A DNA stretch of 38,064 nt from Mariprofundus erugo (GTDB lineage Bacteria; Pseudomonadota; Zetaproteobacteria; Mariprofundales; Mariprofundaceae), in NCBI RefSeq assembly GCF_005818865.1, contig NZ_VBRY01000015.1:1-38064 (forward strand), given 5' to 3'. The translations under genes and the position numbers were made by a program. Positions 17,309 through 26,108 of this stretch are shown piece after piece. The first letter of the stretch is position 1. Each line of letters begins with the position of its first letter. The notes beneath the pieces are model-generated. The model searched no databases, was not told where the DNA came from, and saw nothing but the letters and a program-made list of their open reading frames with translations.

Positions 17309-18427
17309 TTATCTGATCGGAGCCCGGGGCCGCTCGCTGGCGGCTGCTTCTGTTTCGATGTGCAATGTTCGGGTCGGGAAAGCAAAGCTGAGGCCCATAC
17401 CTTCAAGCAGCATCATGATTTGCAGGTTTACCTCCTGACGGACCTGCAGATACTCCTCCCACACCTTGCTTGCTGAAAAGTAGTAAAGGAAAATGGACAG
17501 TGAGCTCTCATCAAATTCATCAAACTTGACCAGTTTATAGCCCTGATCGACGCCCGGGTGATTGCGCAGGATCTGTTCAATGCCGTCAATGGCAGCCTGC
17601 ATCTGGCTGGCACTTGTATCATAGGTCAGTCCGATACGCATTTTGATGCGACGCTCGCTGCGGGCATCAATATTATCGATGACCATGTTGGCCAGTGATG
17701 AGTTGGGGACATTGACCAGCGTACGCTCAAAGGTGCGGATGCGGGTGGAGCGAAATCCGATCTCCTCCACCACCCCCTCAAACTCGGATGTTTTGATCCA
17801 GTCACCGATGGTGAACGGGCGATCGATCAGTATCATGATCGATCCGAAAATATTGGAGATCGTATCTTTGGCGGCCATGGCGACGGCGATGCCGCCTATG
17901 CCAAGCGAGGCGAGCAGGCCTGAGATGGAGTAGCCCATATTCTGCGCAACGACCAGTACGGCAGTCATAATCAGGAAGATCTTCAGGGTTTTGGCGATAA
18001 ACGGTACCAGCTGGTTATCCAGGGGGGAGTCGGTTTCTTCGGCACGGGCCGTAAAATAGGAGGTCAGGCCGGCAATAAGACGCCATAGAAACCAGATGCC
18101 AATGATAATAGCCATAATGCGTGCGGCCTGATCAATCAGCGCCACCAGGGGGAATACATCAGCCGGTGGCTGCAGGAGATGAACGGTCAGCATCAGGCCA
18201 ATGATCAGAACCAGCATGCTTGCAGGCCGCTCGGCGGCAGTGAGCAATACATCATCCAGTTGCGTTTTTGTCCGTGCCGCAAGGCGCCTGGCCATGCGGT
18301 CAAATGTTGTGAGGGTAATGCGTTGCGCAACTACGGTGGCAAAGAGGGTGATCATGGCCAGTAGCCAGTGGGCCAGGGTGATGTCGAGTACCCTGTTTCC
18401 GGTCATCAGTGCCCATACGTCATGCAT
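17309..18427 (-). CDS. MscS-family small-conductance mechanosensitive channel
   Basis: Mechanosensitive channels release solutes during hypo-osmotic shock. I start at ATG 18427, 8 nt after AGGAG, giving 372 residues; a GTG six codons upstream has no ribosome-binding site. There are about five hydrophobic segments (residues 14-35, 65-85, 95-125, 150-170, 175-200). The pore helix is GYSISGLLASLGIGGIAVAMAAKDTISNIFGS, followed by the beta domain DRPFTIGDWIKTSEFEGVVEEIGFRSTRIRT and the C-terminal vestibule. The extra N-terminal helices make it more like YnaI or YbdG than MscS itself. It converges with the lipoprotein gene and diverges from the YceI gene. Confidence 0.92.
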   Translation of the reverse strand: MHDVWALMTGNRVLDITLAHWLLAMITLFATVVAQRITLTTFDRMARRLAARTKTQLDDVLLTAAERPASMLVLIIGLMLTVHLLQPPADVFPLVALIDQAARIMAIIIGIWFLWRLIAGLTSYFTARAEETDSPLDNQLVPFIAKTLKIFLIMTAVLVVAQNMGYSISGLLASLGIGGIAVAMAAKDTISNIFGSIMILIDRPFTIGDWIKTSEFEGVVEEIGFRSTRIRTFERTLVNVPNSSLANMVIDNIDARSERRIKMRIGLTYDTSASQMQAAIDGIEQILRNHPGVDQGYKLVKFDEFDESSLSIFLYYFSASKVWEEYLQVRQEVNLQIMMLLEGMGLSFAFPTRTLHIETEAAASERPRAPIR

Positions 18428-18574
18428 ACGAATATCTCCTGTCACGTGATCGACTGCATGCTAGCCCTCCGTTTGCCGTGCGTAAAAAGGCACAGTCTGG
18501 TCGGTGTTGTGATATGCCGTCGAAGTTGCGAGCATGCGCCGGCTTATTATCTGATGCGAACCAAGGAGTTATTT

Positions 18575-19144
18575 GTGAAAAAATTTGCTGTTCTGTTTTC
18601 AATGCTGCTGCCGCTGAGTGCCTGGGCCTCCGACTGGAAACTTGATACTGCACACTCATCCCTGAACTTTGTCTCAATCAAGAAGGGTAGTGTGGGAGAA
18701 GTACATCACTTTAATACATTGCATGGTTCGATTGCAGGCAAGCAGGCGAATTTGACGATTGATCTGGCAAGTGTGGAAACCGGTGTTGCCGTTCGCAATG
18801 AACGTATGCAATCCATGCTTTTTGATGTGAGCCACTTTGCCGAAGCAACAATTACTGCGGATATCAGCAGCGTTGATCTTGCTGCGCTGAGTGCTGGTGT
18901 CAGCACTTCGGCCACTCTGCCTTTGACCGTCAATCTGCACGGTATTGAAAAGACCATCTCTGCCGATGTGACGGTGACCGGTCTGGCCGGCGGTGGCCTG
19001 CTGGTGAGCAGTCGTGCCCCGATTGTGATCAAGGCGGCAGACTTTGGCCTGGATGGTGGTATTGAGGCGCTGCGTGAAGTGGCCAAGCTTGATGCAATCG
19101 CCACCAGCGTGCCTGTAACCTTTCAGCTGCAGTTTGCCCATTGA
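18575..19144 (+). CDS. YceI-family periplasmic protein
   Basis: YceI proteins are periplasmic lipocalin-like beta-barrels thought to bind isoprenoid or other amphipathic lipids. GTG 18575 follows AAGGAG by 7 nt and begins a clear signal peptide, MKKFAVLFSMLLPLSAWA, cleaved before SDWKLD. The mature part begins with WKLDTAHSSLNFVSIKK, equivalent to the family start, and contains ERMQSMLFDVSHFAEATI, which matches the family motif around the first cross-strand loop. Length 189 residues, as expected. A terminator follows. Confidence 0.9.
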   Translation: MKKFAVLFSMLLPLSAWASDWKLDTAHSSLNFVSIKKGSVGEVHHFNTLHGSIAGKQANLTIDLASVETGVAVRNERMQSMLFDVSHFAEATITADISSVDLAALSAGVSTSATLPLTVNLHGIEKTISADVTVTGLAGGGLLVSSRAPIVIKAADFGLDGGIEALREVAKLDAIATSVPVTFQLQFAH

Positions 19145-19211
19145 GTCATAAAGTCTGCACGTGTGGATGCGCGTGGCAGGCGGATGCGAAATAAATCAGC
19201 ATCTCCTTAAG

Positions 19212-19241
19212 AAAAGCCCGCCTTTACCAGCGGGCTTTTTT
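19212..19241 (+). terminator. Intrinsic terminator after the YceI-like gene
   Basis: AAAAGCCCGC (19212-19221) pairs with GCGGGCTTTT (19230-19239) around an 8-nt loop and is followed by Ts. The A-rich 5' arm makes it potentially bidirectional. Confidence 0.92.
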
Positions 19242-19248
19242 ATTGGAT

Positions 19249-19277
19249 TTGACCAAATGTGCTCTGTTTTCTATGCT
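19249..19277 (+). promoter_or_regulatory. Predicted sigma70 promoter for the 97-aa gene and ydbH operon
   Basis: TTGACC (19249-19254), a 17-bp spacer and TATGCT (19272-19277) directly follow the terminator. The start point would be near 19284, just before the GGGAG ribosome-binding site of the next gene. Confidence 0.6.
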
Positions 19278-19298
19278 GTTGAAGCATGGGAGTGACTA

Positions 19299-19592
19299 AT
19301 GACGGATGCTGCGTTGAAAAAACTGATGGAAGAACCTGCAATGTTAATGCGGCTGATTGGATTGCGTGTCCGCTATCTCGGCGAGGAGTTTGAGGTAGTA
19401 GACCTTTTGCTTGAAGAGGGATTGGTGATTTTATCTTCCAACGAGGGGGATGAGGTTCAGGAGGATTGCTACGGGCGTCCGAGCAGGCTGGTCCCACGTT
19501 GTGAACAGCTTCACTTTCGCGATCCTCATGGTCAGCCAACTGCGATATGGCAGGAGATCACCTTTCTTGACGGGCCAGTGCCGGGATTCTAG
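19299..19592 (+). CDS. Small conserved-looking cytoplasmic protein, unknown function
   Basis: I do not recognise this 97-residue protein. The ATG follows GGGAG by 5 nt and a good promoter lies upstream, so it is probably a real gene. It has no signal peptide or membrane segment and is acidic in the middle. The pattern IGLRVRYLGEEFEVVDLLLEEGLVILSS looks like strands of a small beta-barrel, followed by LVPRCEQLHFRDPHG. It ends 12 bp before ydbH and so is probably its first operon partner. A link to the YdbH system is inference from position only. Confidence 0.7.
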   Translation: MTDAALKKLMEEPAMLMRLIGLRVRYLGEEFEVVDLLLEEGLVILSSNEGDEVQEDCYGRPSRLVPRCEQLHFRDPHGQPTAIWQEITFLDGPVPGF

Positions 19593-19604
19593 CCGGCTCA
19601 TGCA

Positions 19605-22007
19605 ATGAAAGTCGTGCTGCGGGTCAGCACCCTGTTGTTATTGGCCGCCATGATGATGGTGGCTGCGACGTACCATTTTCTCCCGCAGATTGTTTCGGCA
19701 GTACTGTCATCCCGGCTTGCTGCAGCAGGCTATGCCAAACATCAGATCACTATCTCGGATATTGGCTGGCACAAGGCTGTCCTGGAATCGTTCAGGCTCG
19801 ATGCGGATGACGCCTCTTTTCACCTCGAGCTGCGCAATATCGCGATTGAATATGCACTGAATGAACTGATACACGGGCGCATCCGCTCCATAGAGGTTGC
19901 ATCCCTGCAAGCCTCTGTGAAGTCTGCTCCGCCAGCAAAAGAGTCGACACCCGTGCCACTCCCTGTTGCCACCTTTGCCCTGATTCCTGCGCAGCGGGTT
20001 CTGATCAGGCAGATGAGTGTGGTGTTGCCGGAAGGCTCCCCGCTGCAATCGCTGAGTGGCAGTATCGACTATCAATCGGGTGTGTTGCATGCACCGATGT
20101 TGCTGGCAAGCCCGCTGGGGCTTGTGCATGTGCGCGCGGAGGTCGGCCAGGATGGCCATGTTGATGTTGCACTGAATCCTCAGGTTGCCGGCAGCAAGGC
20201 AAGTGAGATGTTGTCGCTGGCCGGAACGGTGAGCCGACAGCCGCATCAGTTGCAGTTTGGGGGGCGTGTACATGCTGATGCGGCGGCATTGTGGCAGCTG
20301 TCGGCCCGGGGCGACCTGAATGCCGCTTCTGTGGCGGGACGTATCGATGCGGATGTGAACTTTTCCCTGCCGGATCAGCTGCCATCGACTGCGGATGCTT
20401 TTTTTTCAGCGCTCATTGCCAGGGTACATCTGCTGGTCGATCTGTCGGCCGTACCGCAGGGGGCGCTGAAGCAGGTCACCGGCCGTGGCGGGCTTTCTGT
20501 TGAGTGTCGTGATGCAGGTTGCGACTGGCATCTTGATGGAGGGGGGGCCTTTCAGGCATCGCTTGCTGCTGCAACCTCGCCCATCGTGCTGTCGTGGCCA
20601 TCAGGATTTGCCGGCCGTGTGGATATCGCTGATCGCGGGCTCACACTGATATTGCCGGCCAGGCAGTCCGTTCGACTGGGGAGGTTCTCTGTTGGCTCTG
20701 CCGCTCTTCCGGAGACAGTGCTGGGCCTTGATGCACCGCTTCGCCTCTCTTACCGCGATGGCGTATGGCATCCGCAGGCAGTTGCGCTGGCTGTGTCGCC
20801 ACAGTCCCTGCAGCTGGCCGGTATGCCTGTGACCCATGCCGGCGCAAAGGTTGCCCTGCAGCCTGCTGCCGGAGGCGGGATCAACGCTGCGCTGCATGTG
20901 ACGGGAGTGAATGCTGCCGTGCCGGGCATGCAGCCATTTCCGTTTGATTTGAGCGGGACGCTGGCACTCGATCAGAGGAATATGACCGCGAATGCCACAC
21001 TGGCCACACAGGACGGGATGGTTCAACTCAACGGCAGGGTTGTGCAGCAACGTGCCACGGGGGATGGTGCTGGCACGTGGTCGGTGCCCGCGATTTCCTT
21101 TAGTCGTGAGCATCCGTTGAGTCGGTTGCTGGACTTAAAGAAGGCATTTGATGTGGATGGTGGTGTGCTTGCACTGACCGGTAGCAGTCACTGGCAGCAG
21201 CATGATGGTAGATATGTGGTCAGCCATCATGTTGAGATTGACCTGAAGGGGGGCTCCGGTGTGGTTGGCGACGGGTTGTTTGAAGGTTTGTCGACTCGTA
21301 TGGTGCTGGATGGAGAGGGGGGGCTGCGCAGTAAGCCCGCCCGCATTGAGATGGCCAGTTTCAATAATGGTGTTCCGATTCGCGATCTGTCCGTGAATCT
21401 GGTGCTGAAGCTGCCTCTGAGCGGCGATAGAAAGCCCGCATTGTATCTGAGCGATTTTTCCGCCTCCCTGTTGGGGGGCAAGGTATCGAGTCCCGAGATG
21501 GTCTTTGACTTTAATCGTAGCGGAAGTTCATTTCCGGTGCTGCTGGAACATGTGGATATCGAACAAATTCTGGCGCTGGAGCGGCATGAGGGGCTCTATG
21601 GCAACGGATTTCTTGATGGCTCCATTCCGCTTACCTGGAGTCCGGCGGGGGTGTCGGTGAGCGGCGGCAAGCTTGCCGCCCGTTCACCCGGCGGGAAGAT
21701 TCGATATATTGCCGATAATACGACCCGGGCGCTGGCAGAGAGTAATATGAGCATGAATATCGTGCTTGGCATTATCAGTGATTTTCACTACCATCAGATG
21801 GACGTTGCGATGGATTATGCGGCAGATGGACGCTTGCTGATGCAGGTTCACCTTGCGGGGAATAATCCCGCCTATGCAAATGGTCGGGCGGTAGAGTTTA
21901 ATCTCAATCTGGAAGAGAATGTGCTCAGGTTGCTCGAGAGTCTGCGTGTGGCAGGTGATATCAGTAGAAAAGTGGATGAAAGGCTGCAAAAGCGGATGAA
22001 AAAGTAA
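19605..22007 (+). CDS. ydbH: YdbH-family AsmA-like inter-membrane lipid transport protein
   Basis: YdbH, with TamB and YhdP, forms one of three bridges carrying phospholipids from the inner to the outer membrane in E. coli. This 800-residue protein has an N-terminal membrane anchor (about residues 5-28) and then a long, mostly beta-strand periplasmic region with repeating amphipathic strands. The C-terminal third, including SVNLVLKLPLSG, LLGGKVSSPEM, VDIEQILALERHEGLYGNGFLDGSIPL and the closing NPAYANGRAVEFNLNLEENV, is the diagnostic YdbH domain. No good ribosome-binding site precedes the ATG, so coupling to the upstream gene is possible. It is followed by ynbE and ydbL homologues, which strongly supports the assignment. 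Confidence 0.9.
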   Translation: MKVVLRVSTLLLLAAMMMVAATYHFLPQIVSAVLSSRLAAAGYAKHQITISDIGWHKAVLESFRLDADDASFHLELRNIAIEYALNELIHGRIRSIEVASLQASVKSAPPAKESTPVPLPVATFALIPAQRVLIRQMSVVLPEGSPLQSLSGSIDYQSGVLHAPMLLASPLGLVHVRAEVGQDGHVDVALNPQVAGSKASEMLSLAGTVSRQPHQLQFGGRVHADAAALWQLSARGDLNAASVAGRIDADVNFSLPDQLPSTADAFFSALIARVHLLVDLSAVPQGALKQVTGRGGLSVECRDAGCDWHLDGGGAFQASLAAATSPIVLSWPSGFAGRVDIADRGLTLILPARQSVRLGRFSVGSAALPETVLGLDAPLRLSYRDGVWHPQAVALAVSPQSLQLAGMPVTHAGAKVALQPAAGGGINAALHVTGVNAAVPGMQPFPFDLSGTLALDQRNMTANATLATQDGMVQLNGRVVQQRATGDGAGTWSVPAISFSREHPLSRLLDLKKAFDVDGGVLALTGSSHWQQHDGRYVVSHHVEIDLKGGSGVVGDGLFEGLSTRMVLDGEGGLRSKPARIEMASFNNGVPIRDLSVNLVLKLPLSGDRKPALYLSDFSASLLGGKVSSPEMVFDFNRSGSSFPVLLEHVDIEQILALERHEGLYGNGFLDGSIPLTWSPAGVSVSGGKLAARSPGGKIRYIADNTTRALAESNMSMNIVLGIISDFHYHQMDVAMDYAADGRLLMQVHLAGNNPAYANGRAVEFNLNLEENVLRLLESLRVAGDISRKVDERLQKRMKK

Positions 22008-22059
22008 TGCGTGCAGGAGCGGTGCCTGGAACCGTTTTCCGGCAAAGGCAGGTGGATAA

Positions 22060-22260
22060 GTGATACGCAAGCATATAATAAAAACCGTGATGTTTACCGG
22101 TGTTGTGGCCAGCCTGATGGCATGTGCACCAACCGTGAAGGTGGAAGTGCCCGACAAACCGATTACGATCAACCTGAACGTGAAAATTGAGCATGAGATC
22201 CGGGTGAAGGTTGAAAAAGATCTCGATCATGTTTTGTCGCAAGACAGCGGCTTGTTTTAA
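22060..22260 (+). CDS. ynbE: YnbE-like outer membrane lipoprotein, partner of YdbH
   Basis: A 66-residue lipoprotein starting at GTG 22060 after AGGTGG. The signal ends at the lipobox LMAC with Cys22. The mature part PTVKVEVPDKPITINLNVKIEHEIRVKVEKD is the typical YnbE pattern of beta-strand followed by a charged helix. In E. coli, YnbE extends the YdbH groove to the outer membrane by strand addition. It lies 52 bp after ydbH and 13 bp before ydbL. The symbol rests on operon order plus this pattern. Confidence 0.87.
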   Translation: MIRKHIIKTVMFTGVVASLMACAPTVKVEVPDKPITINLNVKIEHEIRVKVEKDLDHVLSQDSGLF

Positions 22261-22273
22261 CAGGAGGTGGGAA

Positions 22274-22633
22274 GTGTATAACTCAACATATATTCGTCAT
22301 CTGATGGCACCTTTGTTTGCGCTGGTACTGGGGCTTGCCTCGATACTGATGTTGCCGAGCAGCTCATGGGCGCTGGATCTGGCCTCTGCCAAGGCCTCCG
22401 GCATGGTGGGAGAGAAGGCCGATGGTTACCTGGGAGCCGTACAGGGCGGTGGTGAGGTTGCTGCTCTGGTGGCTGACATCAATAACAAGCGCCGCGCCGC
22501 CTATCAGGCGATTGCGGCCAGAAATGGCACATCCCTGCAGGCCGTTGAGGCACTGGCCGGTCGTGCGGCACAGGATAAAACTGCAGCCGGGCAGTATATT
22601 ATGAATAGCTCCGGTCAGTGGATCAGGAAGTAG
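22274..22633 (+). CDS. ydbL: YdbL-like periplasmic protein (DUF1318)
   Basis: YdbL is a periplasmic chaperone-like protein that modulates the YdbH-YnbE bridge. I start at GTG 22274, 6 nt after AGGAGG, giving 119 residues. A signal peptide spans about residues 8-35, ending SSSWA before LDLASAKASG. The mature region contains GMVGEKADGYLGAVQGG, NNKRRAAYQAIAARNGTSLQAVEALAG and the closing YIMNSSGQWIRK, all recognisable DUF1318 features. It is the last gene of the operon. Confidence 0.9.
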   Translation: MYNSTYIRHLMAPLFALVLGLASILMLPSSSWALDLASAKASGMVGEKADGYLGAVQGGGEVAALVADINNKRRAAYQAIAARNGTSLQAVEALAGRAAQDKTAAGQYIMNSSGQWIRK

Positions 22634-22678
22634 TCGCGTAATCATAACCGGTCTGTTTACTCAGATGATTGCCAGACT

Positions 22679-22709
22679 TGCCGGGGGCTTGCTCCCGGCA
22701 CTTGCTTTT
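22679..22709 (+). terminator. Probable terminator after ydbL
   Basis: TGCCGGG (22679-22685) pairs with CCCGGCA (22694-22700), followed by TTGCTTTT. The T tract is interrupted, so efficiency is uncertain. Confidence 0.6.
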
Positions 22710-22791
22710 GTGAGTCGGTCAGTGTGGCTGCACCTTCCGGCTCAGGTCGGTACGTTATGATATCCGGTCATTGCCGGGTGAAAGGAACCCT

Positions 22792-24045
22792 GTGTCAATG
22801 ATGTCGATATTTTTGCCATTGTTCAGCCGAAAAATGGCTATTTGTGTGTTTACCGGTTTTGCTTCCGGCTTGCCGCTCTATCTGCTGCTTAATCTGGTGC
22901 CGGCCTGGCTGCGCAGTGAGCAGGTGGACCTGGCCACCATTGGTTTGTTTGCACTGATTCAGTTTCCTTACACCTGGAAATTTTTATGGGCTCCCATGCT
23001 GGATCGCTATGTGATGCCCTTTCTTGGTCGCCGGCGCGGCTGGATGTTGCTCACCCAGTTGGGGTTGCTGCTAACGATTGCCTGTATGGGCGGTTTTTCG
23101 CCGCAGTCCGATCTCACCATGATCGTATTCTTTTCAACGCTGCTGGCTGCACTTTCGGCGACGCAGGATATCGCTCTGGATGCTTTTCGCCGTGAACTGT
23201 TAAGTGATGAGGAGCTCGGGCTGGGCAATTCGGTGCATGTGAATGCCTATCGTGTGGCAGGTCTGGTGCCAGGTTCGCTGGCATTGATTCTGGCCGACCA
23301 CCTTGCCTGGAGCACGGTGTTTATCATCACGGCGTTGTTTATGTTACCCGGAGTTGTCATGACCCTGCTGGTAAAAGAGCCGCAGTTGGCCGTACCTCCG
23401 AAGAGTCTGCGTATGGCGGTGGTCGAGCCGTTTCATGAATTTATCGGCCGACAGGGCTGGCAAGGGGCTTTGCTGGTGCTGGCTTTCATCTTTCTCTACA
23501 AGCTCGGTGATAGTCTGTGCACATCTCTGGCCACCCCGTTTTATCTGGATATGGGGTATTCGAAAACAGAGATCGGTCTGATTGCCAAGAATGCCGGCTT
23601 ATGGCCGGCGGTGATTGGCGGACTGCTCGGTGGTTTATGGATGGTGAAAACCGGCATTAACCGGGCTCTGTGGTTATTTGGTCTGGTGCAGATGGGCTCT
23701 ATTTTCGGATTTGTCTGGCTGGCTTCCGTCGGTGCACAGTCGCTGATCGGAGCGGTTGAGCTGACCCGCCTGGCTGTGGTGATCGGTGTTGAGGCATTCG
23801 GTGTCGGGGTTGGTACGGCAGCCTTTGTCGCCTTTATCGCGCGCTCAACGCACCCTGCCTATACAGCCACCCAGTTCGCACTGTTTACCAGCCTGGCGGC
23901 CGTGCCCCGTACATTCATCAATGCAGGGGCTGGCTGGCTGGTCGAGTGGGCGGGGTGGACGGACTTTTTTCTTTTGTGTGCCGCGCTGGCTGTGCCGGGC
24001 ATGCTGTTGTTGCTGAAAGTGGCACCATGGCATGAGCGCCATTAA
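22792..24045 (+). CDS. ampG: AmpG-family muropeptide permease (MFS)
   Basis: AmpG imports GlcNAc-anhydroMurNAc-peptides released by lytic transglycosylases, the first step of peptidoglycan recycling. GTG 22792 is 5 nt after AAGGA, which favours it over the ATG codons just downstream; the product has 417 residues and about twelve membrane segments. Signatures are FTGFASGLPLYLLLNLVPAWLR, FPYTWKFLWAPMLDRY, SATQDIALDAFRRELL and YKLGDSLCTSLATPFYLDMGYSKTEIG, all characteristic of AmpG. It sits next to mltA, whose product makes its substrate. Confidence 0.92.
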   Translation: MSMMSIFLPLFSRKMAICVFTGFASGLPLYLLLNLVPAWLRSEQVDLATIGLFALIQFPYTWKFLWAPMLDRYVMPFLGRRRGWMLLTQLGLLLTIACMGGFSPQSDLTMIVFFSTLLAALSATQDIALDAFRRELLSDEELGLGNSVHVNAYRVAGLVPGSLALILADHLAWSTVFIITALFMLPGVVMTLLVKEPQLAVPPKSLRMAVVEPFHEFIGRQGWQGALLVLAFIFLYKLGDSLCTSLATPFYLDMGYSKTEIGLIAKNAGLWPAVIGGLLGGLWMVKTGINRALWLFGLVQMGSIFGFVWLASVGAQSLIGAVELTRLAVVIGVEAFGVGVGTAAFVAFIARSTHPAYTATQFALFTSLAAVPRTFINAGAGWLVEWAGWTDFFLLCAALAVPGMLLLLKVAPWHERH

Positions 24046-24052
24046 TTCCGGT

Positions 24053-24091
24053 TTGGGACGGCAGGACCATTTGTGTCAGTCTGCCGCCCAA
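24053..24091. repeat. Intercistronic hairpin between ampG and mltA
   Basis: TTGGG-a-CGGCAG (24053-24064) pairs with CTGCCG-CCCAA (24081-24091), an 11-bp stem with one bulged A. No T tract follows, so it is more likely a processing or stability element than a terminator. Confidence 0.45.
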
Positions 24092-24130
24092 CAAAAATCG
24101 GGTCATCCCTGAATGATAGAGAGAGCGAAG

Positions 24131-25282
24131 ATGAGAGTGTTTCAATGGCTTCTGATGGGAGCCTGCCTGTTACTGGCAGCCTGCTCAGGCCAGCATAAAC
24201 AGACATCGGATAGCGAAATGCGGCCGGTCTATAAAAAGAGTGCGTGGCGAATGCTGCCGGATTGGCAGCAGGTAACGCTTGCCCCGTCGCTGGATGCATT
24301 GCGGCAGAGCTGTACGACGCTGGCTAAAAAGCCTGACTGGCAGGAGATCTGCTCAGAGGCGAGCCTGCTTGATCACGATAATGAAGGGGCTATTCGACGT
24401 TTTTTCGAGGCGCGCTTTACGCCCTGGCAGTTGCGCAATGGCGATGGCAGCAGTGACGGGCTGATTACCGGCTATTATGAGCCGTTATTATATGGCAGCC
24501 GAACCAGGGATGAGCGCTTTCGCTATCCGGTTTATGGTGTGCCTGATGATTTGCTGATTATCGATCTTGGCAAGCTTTATCCTGAGTTGAAAGATATGCG
24601 CCTGCGCGGGCGAGTGGATGGGCGCAAGGTTGTCCCGTACTATGACCGGGCCGATATCGATCAGGGGCATGCCCCTCAGGGTAAGGAGCTGCTCTGGGTT
24701 GATGACGAAATTGGTCTGTTTTTTCTGCAGGTGCAGGGATCCGGTCGTGTGCAGTTGCCCGATGGTACTTTGATCAAGCTGGGCTATGCCGATCAGAATG
24801 GCCACCCCTATGCATCGATCGGCAAGGCTCTGATCGAGATGGGCGAGCTGACGCTGGAACAGGTCTCTCTGCAAAGTATCCGGCAGTGGGCACAGGATCA
24901 CCCCGAGCGGTTGCCGGAGTTACTGCATAAAAATCCCAGCTATGTTTTTTTCCGCGAAATGCCGGACGGATTGCAGTCTGCGGTGGGGGCGATGGGTGTG
25001 CCTCTAACGGCTGGCTACAGCATGGCGGTGGATCGCCGGGTGATTCCGCTGGGCATGCCGGTCTTTCTCGCGACCACCTGGCCGAACAGTGATCGGCCTC
25101 TGAACCGGCTGATGTCGGCACAGGATACCGGTGGTGCTATCAAAGGGGTGATTCGCGCTGACTTTTTTTGGGGGTTCGGTGCGGATGCCGGGCGTCAGGC
25201 GGGCAGTATGAAACAGCGGGGGCAGATGTGGGTGCTGTATCCCAAAGGGGGCAAGCCTGTTGTGACAGTACTCCGTCGATGA
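24131..25282 (+). CDS. mltA: Membrane-bound lytic murein transglycosylase A
   Basis: MltA cleaves glycan strands of peptidoglycan to give 1,6-anhydromuropeptides. I start at ATG 24131 because it gives a compact lipoprotein signal, MRVFQWLLMGACLLLAAC, with Cys18 in the lipobox; an in-frame ATG six codons earlier has no ribosome-binding site. The product has 383 residues. The MltA domain includes GLITGYYEPLLYGSRTRDERFRYPVYG and FFLQVQGSGRVQLPDGT. The C-terminal 3D domain contains SAQDTGGAIKGVIRADFFWGFG, with the catalytic aspartates. Its stop overlaps truC by 4 bp. Confidence 0.95.
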   Translation: MRVFQWLLMGACLLLAACSGQHKQTSDSEMRPVYKKSAWRMLPDWQQVTLAPSLDALRQSCTTLAKKPDWQEICSEASLLDHDNEGAIRRFFEARFTPWQLRNGDGSSDGLITGYYEPLLYGSRTRDERFRYPVYGVPDDLLIIDLGKLYPELKDMRLRGRVDGRKVVPYYDRADIDQGHAPQGKELLWVDDEIGLFFLQVQGSGRVQLPDGTLIKLGYADQNGHPYASIGKALIEMGELTLEQVSLQSIRQWAQDHPERLPELLHKNPSYVFFREMPDGLQSAVGAMGVPLTAGYSMAVDRRVIPLGMPVFLATTWPNSDRPLNRLMSAQDTGGAIKGVIRADFFWGFGADAGRQAGSMKQRGQMWVLYPKGGKPVVTVLRR

Positions 25283-26025
25283 TGCAGGAGCGTGAATCAC
25301 TGGATGTCCTGTTTCATGATGAGTGGCTGATTGCTGTAAATAAACCGGCGGGGCTGCTGGTTCATCGTTCCATGATCGATCGCCATGAAACACGCTTTGC
25401 CATGCAGATGGTGCGTGATCAGATCGGTCAGCATGTTTATCCTGTTCACCGGCTCGACAAGCCGACCTCGGGCGTGTTGTTGTTTGCGCTTGATGCACTC
25501 ACTGCGCGCAAAATGGGCGATGTTTTTTCGGCAGGCGCATGCCAGAAACGTTATGTGGCTGTGGTGCGGGGCTATACAGCTGAGCATGGGGTGGTGGATT
25601 ATCCTCTGAAAGAGGAGCTAGATAAAAAAAGCGACCGCCAGGCCAGTCGGGACAAGGAGCCGCAGGAGGCGATCAGCGCATATCATCGTCTGGCTACCGT
25701 GGAGCTGCCTTTTGCCGTCGGCCGCTATCAGACCGCTCGTTATTCATTGCTTGCCTTGCAGCCCCGAACGGGCAGGAAGCATCAGCTCAGGCGTCATATG
25801 AAACATATTTTTCACCCGATTGTAGGGGATACGACGCATGGGGACGGAAAGCAAAATGACTTTTTTCGCGACACGTTTCATTGCCGGCGACTGCTTTTAT
25901 CATCCACGGGGCTTGCGTTTAACCATCCGGAAACAGGCGCAGCACTGAAGATTCATGCGCCGCTGGATGCCGGATTCTCGGATGTGCTGGCGGCATTGGG
26001 CTGGGGTGAAATCGCCGCATCATGA
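25279..26025 (+). CDS. truC: tRNA pseudouridine(65) synthase TruC
   Basis: TruC, of the RluA family, converts U65 of certain tRNAs to pseudouridine. The ATG overlaps the mltA stop (ATGA), giving 248 residues. LFHDEWLIAVNKPAGLLVHRSMIDRHE and MVRDQIGQHVYPVHRLDKPTSGVLLF match TruC closely; the aspartate of HRLDKPTSG is the catalytic residue. LQPRTGRKHQLRRHMKHIFHPIVGD is the C-terminal family motif. Translational coupling to mltA appears to be fortuitous rather than functional. Confidence 0.93.
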   Translation: MMQERESLDVLFHDEWLIAVNKPAGLLVHRSMIDRHETRFAMQMVRDQIGQHVYPVHRLDKPTSGVLLFALDALTARKMGDVFSAGACQKRYVAVVRGYTAEHGVVDYPLKEELDKKSDRQASRDKEPQEAISAYHRLATVELPFAVGRYQTARYSLLALQPRTGRKHQLRRHMKHIFHPIVGDTTHGDGKQNDFFRDTFHCRRLLLSSTGLAFNHPETGAALKIHAPLDAGFSDVLAALGWGEIAAS

Positions 26026-26072
26026 TCGTCTCCGAACGGTGAGATCCGGTCGGTAATCGGGTAAATTTAATG

Positions 26073-26102
26073 CTGTTCAAGGTTGAAAAACTTTGTTAGA
26101 AA
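26073..26102 (+). promoter_or_regulatory. Possible promoter for the first pyrophosphatase gene
   Basis: CTGTTC (26073-26078), an 18-bp spacer and TAGAAA (26097-26102) are weak elements, but they occupy the same place relative to the ATG as the better pair before the second copy. Initiation about 7 nt beyond the -10 would fall at the ATG itself. A TTCAA-gg-TTGAA dyad lies at 26076-26087. Confidence 0.35.
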
Positions 26103-26108
26103 CAAGCC

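Noticed and set aside
18442-18449. TCACGTGA palindrome upstream of the mechanosensitive channel gene
   Set aside because: An 8-bp palindrome is common by chance and no second copy or promoter alignment supports it.
15110-19206. The 13-mer AATCAGCATCTCC occurs at 15110-15122 and 19194-19206
   Set aside because: About ten 13-mer matches are expected by chance in a window of this size, and the flanks do not match.
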